Source of the DNA: Akkermansiaceae bacterium UBA1506
GTDB taxonomy: Bacteria > Verrucomicrobiota > Verrucomicrobiia > Verrucomicrobiales > DEV007
Direction: 5' to 3'
Assembly: GCA_002323995.1 (NCBI GenBank)
Contig: DCQY01000115.1
Location: forward strand, 1-11,825
Length of the DNA: 11,825 nucleotides
How positions within the stretch are numbered: the first letter of the stretch is position 1; each line of letters opens with the position of its first letter. Shown here piece after piece: positions 6,530-11,825 of this stretch. Made by a program: the position numbers and the translations under genes. Below the pieces are notes generated by a model. That model was not told the origin of the DNA. It made no database searches and saw only the letters and a program-made list of their open reading frames with translations.

Positions 6530-6553
6530 CGGATAGGCCGGGCGGATAGGTCG
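6530..6553. repeat. Tandem 11-bp direct repeat upstream of the tRNA promoter
   Basis: CGGATAGGCCG (6530-6540) and CGGATAGGTCG (6543-6553) differ at one base and repeat with a 13-bp period. On the minus strand they lie directly upstream of the -35 box, separated by 5 bp. The position fits an activator or UP-like element, but two copies could also arise by chance. Confidence 0.4.
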
Positions 6554-6608
6554 AAGTGGGTTGGATTACCTCCCTATTCTCGTGGCATCACGATGGTCCA
6601 TAAGTGCG

Positions 6609-7403
6609 CTAACGATTCGTCAGTATCTCGGTAATGGCCTCCGAGGCCGCTGCAAAACCGAAGGTGCCAGTGACGTGGGTGGCGGTGCCGAAACCGTTAT
6701 CGCAGTTAAGCCGAAGGTGGCTGCCGGGTTCGGGATCCTCACGGATGGTGCCGTCCGACCAGGGAAATTTAGCGTTTTCCACGCTGAACACAGATCGAAA
6801 GCCAAAGGGTGTTTTTGAGTTTTCCGGAGGGAAATCGTAATTCTGACGGAGTTTTTTGCGGACGAGTTTGAGGAGGCGATCATTCGTTGCGTATGCAAGG
6901 TCGTCTGTCCTCACGGTTGCCGGGTTCTGCTTTCCTCCGGCGCCCCCCGCAACAACCAAGGAGATCTCGCGGTCCCGGCAGGCGGCAATGAGGAATACCT
7001 TCTGGGTCACATCGTCGATGGCATCGACAATGCAGTCGAAGTCGCCGGAGAGCATGGCGTCCGCATTTTTTTCGTTGAAGAAGGCGACCTCCTCGCGAAT
7101 GACAATCTCAGGGTTGATTAATTTAAGTCGCTCAGCGAGTGCGTGGACCTTGAAGCGCCCAACGTTGCCGTCGTGAGCAGGAAGTTGGCGATTTACATTG
7201 GTGACGCAAACTTCATCCATGTCGATCAAGGTGATCGTGCCGACCCCACTCCGAGCGAGCGCTTCGGCTGTCCACGAGCCAACGCCACCGATACCGATTA
7301 CAGCAACGTGAGCATTGATGAGGCTTGGCAGCGCATCGGCCCCGTAAAGTCGGGCGATGCCGGAAAAGCGGTCTAGGTATTCAGCTGAAAGGGTTTCACT
7401 CAC
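6609..7403 (-). CDS. tcdA: tRNA threonylcarbamoyladenosine dehydratase TcdA (CsdL)
   Basis: The 264-residue protein is a ThiF/E1-like adenylating enzyme. It has the TcdA opening RFSGIARLYG (12-21), a nucleotide-binding GIGGVGSWTAEALARSGVG starting at residue 37, the acidic strand end LIDMDEV (59-65), NRQ (71-73), VDAIDDV (126-132) and a GGAGGK loop (153-158). Family members use ATP to convert t6A at position 37 of ANN-decoding tRNAs to cyclic t6A. The length matches E. coli TcdA (268). The start is GTG at 7403, with a possible weak AAGG about a dozen bases upstream. The opening motif and VDAIDDV separate it from MoeB and ThiF. It is divergent from rlmH (66 bp) and lies upstream of tRNA-Thr, a likely substrate. 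Confidence 0.93.
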   Translation of the reverse strand: MSETLSAEYLDRFSGIARLYGADALPSLINAHVAVIGIGGVGSWTAEALARSGVGTITLIDMDEVCVTNVNRQLPAHDGNVGRFKVHALAERLKLINPEIVIREEVAFFNEKNADAMLSGDFDCIVDAIDDVTQKVFLIAACRDREISLVVAGGAGGKQNPATVRTDDLAYATNDRLLKLVRKKLRQNYDFPPENSKTPFGFRSVFSVENAKFPWSDGTIREDPEPGSHLRLNCDNGFGTATHVTGTFGFAAASEAITEILTNR

Positions 7404-7469
7404 GGGACGGGGACCTTGCGTTCAAGCTGGTCCGGTTGCAAGTTTGGATCGTTCAGTTTTCGGCTCAAA

Positions 7470-7910
7470 ATGAAATGGCAGATTGCAGCAATTGGTAAAC
7501 CCTCTTTGCGCTACGCAAAAGACGGTGTGGCGGAGTATCAAAAAAGGCTGCGCCGCTATGCTCAGATTTCTCTCGATTTCGACTCCAAGGATGCAGGTAG
7601 CGAGAAAAATAGCGAGAGATTGCTCGAACTTAGCGAGGGCTCCGTGCGTCTTGTTCTCGACGAGAGAGGGGAGAGTTGGACTACCGCTGACTTGGTCAAG
7701 CGCGTCGAAAAATGGCAACTGGATGGGGTGAAGCGTGTTTCGTTACTGATCGGAGGAGCTGATGGTCATACTGAAAAATTGCGCCGATCAGCCGATCATG
7801 TCATTGCCTTGAGTGGATTTACACTTCAACACGAGCTGGCTCTCGTCGTCCTGCTAGAGCAGATTTATCGCATCCACACCGTGATGCGCGGTGAGCCTTA
7901 TCACCGTTGA
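7470..7910 (+). CDS. rlmH: 23S rRNA (pseudouridine1915-N3)-methyltransferase RlmH
   Basis: The 146-residue protein is a small SPOUT methyltransferase. It shows the opening MKWQIAAIGKPS, LDERG at 63-67, the SAM-binding loop LIGGADG at 93-99, and the family C-terminus HELALVVLLEQIYRIHTVMR followed by GEPYHR. RlmH methylates pseudouridine 1915 in helix 69 of 23S rRNA on assembled 70S ribosomes. The usual loop is IGGPEG, so here Ala-Asp replaces Pro-Glu, a mild variation. An in-frame upstream ATG (7416) would add 18 unconserved residues, so ATG 7470 is used; E. coli RlmH is 155 residues. No ribosome-binding site is visible before the start. Confidence 0.94.
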   Translation: MKWQIAAIGKPSLRYAKDGVAEYQKRLRRYAQISLDFDSKDAGSEKNSERLLELSEGSVRLVLDERGESWTTADLVKRVEKWQLDGVKRVSLLIGGADGHTEKLRRSADHVIALSGFTLQHELALVVLLEQIYRIHTVMRGEPYHR

Positions 7911-7943
7911 ACGACAGACCTTCCCTGCGTTATACGGGGAACG

Positions 7944-7968
7944 GGAAAGCGGAGCGAAATAGCTTTCC
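7944..7968 (+). other. Hairpin downstream of rlmH
   Basis: GGAAAGC (7944-7950) and GCTTTCC (7962-7968) form a perfect 7-bp stem with an 11-base loop, 34 bp past the rlmH stop. There is no T-run after it, so an intrinsic terminator is possible but unproven. Confidence 0.3.
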
Positions 7969-8036
7969 AACCTCGGGGGGAGCCACGTAACTTTGCGCAA
8001 GAACTTTGCTAGACGATAGCTTACCTTATTGAACTT

Positions 8037-9650
8037 ATGCATTCCTCCAAATACCTGAGCCTGCTGGCAATAACATCGGTAATTTTCCTTGCCGTTGTGG
8101 GATTAGCCTCTGCGGAAGTGTCCGAGCCTGCTGAATCGAAATCTGCTGAACCCTCTCCAAAGAGAAAGTCGGCCGCTGAAATAGTTTCGTCGGTGCCTAA
8201 AGACCCACCAGAAAAAACAAAAACCAAATCGGATGAGGCGAAGGAAGGATCTGCCACATACAAGGTGGAATCCAAGCCTCTGAAGATAATCGCAAAGTTG
8301 ACTGGGGTTGTCGAAAGCAAGCTGCAGACACCGGTGTCCATGGATCTGGATCGCTGGACGGAGTTGAGTATCGTCAGTGTCCTGCCGCATGGCACGGAAG
8401 TGAAGAAAGGAGATATCCTCTTCCAACTCGAAACCAAGGCGCTTGAGAAGAAAATCCGTGAATTAGAAGTGGGCATGCCTCTGAAGGAACTTGACCTCGA
8501 GACAGCAAAGCAGGAACTCGAGAAAATGGAGCAGACGACACCGCTGCAATTGGAGGAGGCTGACCTCGCGATGAGGCATGCCAAAGAAGACCTCGACTAT
8601 TTTTTCGAAGTTACAAAGCCGATGCGCGAGCGCTCGGCGCAAGAAGATCTTAAATCGAGTGAAAACTACCTCTCTTATGCCGAGGAAGAGTTGCGGCAGC
8701 TCAAGAAAATGTACGACGAGGATGACATGACAGAGGAAACGGAAGAGATCATTCTCCAGCGACAGCAGAACTCGGTCGACAACTACAGGTGGGTTTTCGA
8801 GCAGACCAAGGCTAGAACTGACCGCACTCTGAATACCAGCATCCCCCGCGAAGAAGAGAGCCTCAAGCGTGCACACGTTTTAAAGGAAATTGATTTCGCG
8901 AGTAGCGAGAAAGCAACGAAGGATTCTCTCACCCGCAAGGAACTCGACGTTGAAGCAAAGGTCCGTGACTTTGATGAGACCGAACTGGCGTTCAGTGAAT
9001 ATCGAAGCGATCTCAAGCAGATGGCGCCCAAGGCTCCGCATGACGGACTCGTATATTACGGTATGAGCCAGCGTGGTAAATGGACCACGGCCGCCACGAT
9101 CGAGCGCAAGATGATCCCTGGAGGAAAGCTTTCTATGAATGAGGTCGCCGTAACTATTGTGGATCCGAATGACTTGCACCTCCGTTTGACGGTGCCGGAA
9201 AATAAGCTTAAGGGCCTGAAACCAGGTCTTGGCGGAACCCTCAAGCTCGAGTGGAATCCCGACTTGGAGCTTCAGGGGAAAGTCGAATCGGTGTCTCGGG
9301 TGCCTTATGCCGACAACACTTACGATGCCGTGGTAAGCATCCCTGCTGATGTGAGATCCCATATTGTTCCGGGGATGAAAGCCTCTGTCGAAGTCGTCAT
9401 TTATGATAACGAGAAAACTTTGGTCGTGCCTAAGAATGCTATCGAGAAAAAAGGCAAAGCTTCAATCGTAACGATGGCGAGCGGCGAGAAACGCCGGATC
9501 CGGACTGGGCAAAGCAGCGGTTCGATGATCGAAGTAGTCGAAGGGCTCAAAGTGGATGATGAAATCCGCAAAGGTGCCTCCGAAAAGGATGAGAGGTTGG
9601 AAGAAAAAGACGTGGAGAAATCCGAAGAAAAAGTGGGAGAGAAGAAGTGA
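8037..9650 (+). CDS. Secreted HlyD/MacA-like periplasmic adaptor protein
   Basis: The 537-residue protein has a signal peptide (hydrophobic core 8-23, cleavage after LASA at 26), then a Ser/Lys/Glu/Pro-rich linker to about 70. Residues 72-135 look like the first half of a lipoyl/barrel-sandwich domain (GVVES, then LPHGTEVKKGDILFQLET). Residues 136-330 are a long, charged alpha-helical coiled-coil hairpin. Residues 330-345 (APHDGLVYYG) return to the lipoyl half. A beta-barrel region follows at 365-455 with IVDPNDLHLRLTVPE and VPGMKASVEV, then a membrane-proximal part with LVVPKNAI. The C-terminus is a lysine/glutamate-rich tail. Such adaptors link an inner-membrane pump to an outer-membrane channel, but no pump or channel gene is in the window. 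The next gene overlaps by GTGA, so the two are likely translated together. Confidence 0.88.
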   Translation: MHSSKYLSLLAITSVIFLAVVGLASAEVSEPAESKSAEPSPKRKSAAEIVSSVPKDPPEKTKTKSDEAKEGSATYKVESKPLKIIAKLTGVVESKLQTPVSMDLDRWTELSIVSVLPHGTEVKKGDILFQLETKALEKKIRELEVGMPLKELDLETAKQELEKMEQTTPLQLEEADLAMRHAKEDLDYFFEVTKPMRERSAQEDLKSSENYLSYAEEELRQLKKMYDEDDMTEETEEIILQRQQNSVDNYRWVFEQTKARTDRTLNTSIPREEESLKRAHVLKEIDFASSEKATKDSLTRKELDVEAKVRDFDETELAFSEYRSDLKQMAPKAPHDGLVYYGMSQRGKWTTAATIERKMIPGGKLSMNEVAVTIVDPNDLHLRLTVPENKLKGLKPGLGGTLKLEWNPDLELQGKVESVSRVPYADNTYDAVVSIPADVRSHIVPGMKASVEVVIYDNEKTLVVPKNAIEKKGKASIVTMASGEKRRIRTGQSSGSMIEVVEGLKVDDEIRKGASEKDERLEEKDVEKSEEKVGEKK

Positions 9651-10801
9651 TTAATTTGGCACAAAGGTGCGGCCTCGCTGTTTTAGCAGCGTCGCTAAGT
9701 TTTCCCCTAGTCGCCGACGAAGGGAAAGCACCGTCACCGGTTGCTGGTTCGATCGATGAGTCAATCGAACTTGGCATCGCTTTTCTCGTCGCTGATCAAA
9801 ACGAAAACGGTAGCTGGGGATCAGCACGTCAGACTAAGGGGCTGAATATTTACGCTCCTGTCCCCGGGGCTCACAATGCTTTCCGTGCCGCGGTTACGGC
9901 GATGGCGATTTCAGCACTGATTGAATCAGGGCTGGCTGAAGACCCGAATTCATCAGCGGGAGCGGCGCTTGAGCGTGGAACCGATTTTCTCATGGAAGAG
10001 CTACCTACGGTTCGTCGGGCTACTGCGGACGCGATCTACAATGTGTGGACTCACGCCTATGGCATTCAGGCGCTGGCGGATCTTTACCCACGAGCATCAA
10101 ACAAAGAGAGGAAAGCCATTGTCGAGTTAATCAATGACCAGATTTACCGACTAGGACGCTACGAGTCGGTCGATGGAGGCTGGGGCTACTATGACTTCCG
10201 AATTGGCACGGTAAAACCGTCCTCCAGTTCGATCAGTTTTACGACTGCAACTTGTTTGGTTGCGTTTCATGAGGCGAGGAATATTCCCGGGGTGGAAATT
10301 CCGGAGAAGCTGCTCGAGCGTGCCATCAAGTCGATCAACCGGCAGCGTAAATCTGACCACACCTATCTCTACGGCGAGTATCTCAAGGCTCGCCCCATGT
10401 ATGGAATCAATCGTGCCGGTGGAAGCCTGGGACGAAGCCAAGCCTGTAATTATGCGCTGCGAATCTGGGGAGATGAAACGATTACGAACGAAGTAATCTG
10501 CGAATGGCTGGAGCGCCTTGGTAATCGAAATGGTTGGCTCGATATCGGGCGAAAGCGTCCCCGGCCCCACGAGGCTTGGTTTGCCGTGGCGGGTTATTTT
10601 TTCTACTATGGCCATTATTACGCGGGATTAAATCTCACCCTGATTTCCGATGAGGACCGGGGTAAGTATGGAAAGATGCTCAGTGGTATTCTCATTGAGC
10701 TTCAAGAAAAAGACGGTTCTTGGTGGGACTTTCCGTTCTACACCTACCACCAGCCTTACGGCACCGCCTATGCCGTGATGACTTTGGTTAAATGCCGTTG
10801 A
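9647..10801 (+). CDS. Secreted squalene-cyclase/prenyltransferase-repeat (alpha/alpha-toroid) protein
   Basis: The 384-residue protein starts with a signal peptide (hydrophobic to VAD-EG near residue 24). Repeats typical of the terpene cyclase/prenyltransferase toroid follow: IAFLVADQNENGSWGS (44-59), an SAxI-type helix pair near 80, VDGGWGYYDF (175-184), SISFTTATCLVAFHEA (195-210) and ILIELQEKDGSWWDF (348-362). The QNENGSWG and QEKDGSWW motifs resemble QW repeats. The catalytic DxDD of squalene-hopene cyclases is absent, so cyclase activity is unlikely. A cell-surface or periplasmic binding role is possible. Translation begins at GTG 9647, overlapping the adaptor stop by four bases, with GGAG 8 bases upstream, the only clear Shine-Dalgarno in the window. 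Confidence 0.85.
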   Translation: MINLAQRCGLAVLAASLSFPLVADEGKAPSPVAGSIDESIELGIAFLVADQNENGSWGSARQTKGLNIYAPVPGAHNAFRAAVTAMAISALIESGLAEDPNSSAGAALERGTDFLMEELPTVRRATADAIYNVWTHAYGIQALADLYPRASNKERKAIVELINDQIYRLGRYESVDGGWGYYDFRIGTVKPSSSSISFTTATCLVAFHEARNIPGVEIPEKLLERAIKSINRQRKSDHTYLYGEYLKARPMYGINRAGGSLGRSQACNYALRIWGDETITNEVICEWLERLGNRNGWLDIGRKRPRPHEAWFAVAGYFFYYGHYYAGLNLTLISDEDRGKYGKMLSGILIELQEKDGSWWDFPFYTYHQPYGTAYAVMTLVKCR

Positions 10802-10850
10802 GATTGGCTTGCGGGGTGGACATTTCGGAAGTCTAGGCAAGTCTTCTCCG

Positions 10851-11825
10851 ATGCAAACCAGTGACTTTGATTACAAGCTGCCCAACGAGTTGATTGCGCA
10901 GCGCCCGCCCGAAAAGCGGGGTGAGTCGCGCATGATGGTAATCGACCGGAAAAGTGGTGAGATCTCACATCAGCGGTTTCTCGATTTCCCGAATTTCATT
11001 CACTCCGATGACCGACTTGTCTTGAATGACACTCGTGTCGTGGCTGCCCGCTACTTTTCCAATGACAGCAGGAAGGAGGTGCTCCGTGTCGACGTGCTGG
11101 GACCGAATCGTTGGAAGTGCCTTGTTCGCCCGGGTAAGAAATTCAGGATCGGGCAGACGGTTGAGATTGGTGACGGCACCGGCACGGTCGTTGAGATTTG
11201 CGAAGAGGGCGGCGAACGCATTATCGAGTTTGATCGTGAGCCTGACGAAGAGTCTCACGGGCACCTGGCACTGCCTCCTTACATTGATCGGCCCGATACA
11301 GCTGACGATCAGGCGCGCTACCAGACTGTTTATGCTAGGGAGGAGGGAGCAATCGCGGCGCCGACAGCCGGCCTTCATTTTTCCGATGAAATGCTGGCGT
11401 CACTGCCTCACTGTTTTGTGACGTTGCACGTGGGAATCGGAACGTTTCGGCCAGTGTCAGATGATGACATCAATAAACATCACATGCATAGCGAGCGCTT
11501 TGAACTCAGTCCGGAAACAGTCAGTCAGATTGAGAGTGCCAATCGGACCGTGGCGGTCGGTACGACTGTGGTTCGTGTATTGGAGAGCTGTGTCCGCGAT
11601 GGGAAACTGCAATCTGACAGTGGAGAGACCGATATCTTTATTTATCCGCCTTATGAGTTCCACGCGGTCGATGCGCTGCTGACCAATTTTCACTTACCCA
11701 AGTCGACTCTTTTGATGCTGGTGAGTGCTCTTGCCGGCCGCGAACTAGTGATGGAAGCCTACCACAAGGCGGTAGAGGAGCGTTATCGCTTCTTCAGCTA
11801 TGGCGATTGTATGCTAATTATATAG
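10851..11825 (+). CDS. queA: S-adenosylmethionine:tRNA ribosyltransferase-isomerase QueA
   Basis: The 324-residue protein is QueA, which transfers and isomerises the ribosyl part of SAM to preQ1 in tRNA to make epoxyqueuosine at position 34 of GUN anticodons (Tyr, His, Asn, Asp). Family motifs are present: LIAQRPPEKRGESRMMV (14-30), LNDTRVVAAR (58-67), LPPYIDRP (141-148), AAPTAGLHF (169-177), FVTLHVGIGTFRPV (189-202), HMHSE (211-215), AVGTTVVRVLES (235-246), TNFHLPKSTLLMLVSA (278-293) and RFFSYGDCMLI (313-323). The stop TAG is at the last three bases of the window, so the gene is complete. It is about 30 residues shorter than E. coli QueA, partly at the C-terminus. An in-frame upstream ATG at 10809 adds 14 unconserved residues, so ATG 10851 is chosen. 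It starts 49 bp after the toroid gene. Confidence 0.95.
   Translation: MQTSDFDYKLPNELIAQRPPEKRGESRMMVIDRKSGEISHQRFLDFPNFIHSDDRLVLNDTRVVAARYFSNDSRKEVLRVDVLGPNRWKCLVRPGKKFRIGQTVEIGDGTGTVVEICEEGGERIIEFDREPDEESHGHLALPPYIDRPDTADDQARYQTVYAREEGAIAAPTAGLHFSDEMLASLPHCFVTLHVGIGTFRPVSDDDINKHHMHSERFELSPETVSQIESANRTVAVGTTVVRVLESCVRDGKLQSDSGETDIFIYPPYEFHAVDALLTNFHLPKSTLLMLVSALAGRELVMEAYHKAVEERYRFFSYGDCMLII

Noticed and set aside
9647..10801. The toroid protein as a squalene-hopene cyclase or prenyltransferase subunit
   Set aside because: The protein is only 384 residues, has a signal peptide and lacks the DxDD catalytic motif, so only the repeat fold is supported.
1..11825. A CRISPR array, insertion sequence or prophage module
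   Set aside because: No regularly spaced repeats, transposase, integrase or phage structural genes are visible on either strand.

Overview
The window looks like chromosomal DNA of a Verrucomicrobiota-type bacterium, perhaps near the Opitutia/Puniceicoccales. This is an inference from gene content: a secreted 3-keto-disaccharide hydrolase (DUF1080) protein, a secreted TPR protein, a TPR/transmembrane/VWA protein, a secreted squalene-cyclase-repeat protein, and an adenylate-kinase-like protein with an extra C-terminal region. Moderate G+C and a near absence of Shine-Dalgarno motifs fit this. No ribosomal marker is present to confirm it. Nothing suggests recent transfer: there is no integrase, insertion sequence or CRISPR array.

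Layout. Bases 1-1872 (minus strand) hold a two-gene unit, a DUF1080 protein followed 18 bp later by a TPR protein that runs off the left edge. Bases 1873-2287 are a divergent intergenic stretch with two short ORFs linked by ATGA overlaps, leading into an adenylate-kinase-like gene (2288-3499, plus). That gene converges on a large TPR/TM/VWA gene (3553-6072, minus), with a hairpin between them. Bases 6073-6388 are AT-rich and full of nested inverted repeats. A tRNA-Thr(CGT) gene (6389-6460, minus) follows, with a recognisable promoter and structured leader, then tcdA (6609-7403, minus). rlmH (7470-7910, plus) is divergent from tcdA. A probable operon of a secreted HlyD-like adaptor (8037-9650) and a secreted alpha/alpha-toroid protein (9647-10801) overlaps by GTGA. 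queA (10851-11825) ends exactly at the right edge.

How the genes work together. Three enzymes act on translation RNAs: TcdA cyclises t6A37 in ANN-decoding tRNAs, RlmH methylates pseudouridine 1915 of 23S rRNA, and QueA makes epoxyqueuosine in GUN-anticodon tRNAs. The tRNA-Thr beside tcdA belongs to the class TcdA modifies. The other genes mainly encode envelope or exported proteins of unproven role. The least understood items are the adenylate-kinase-like protein and its upstream ORF chain, the structured intergenic region, the TPR/TM/VWA protein, and the adaptor plus toroid pair.
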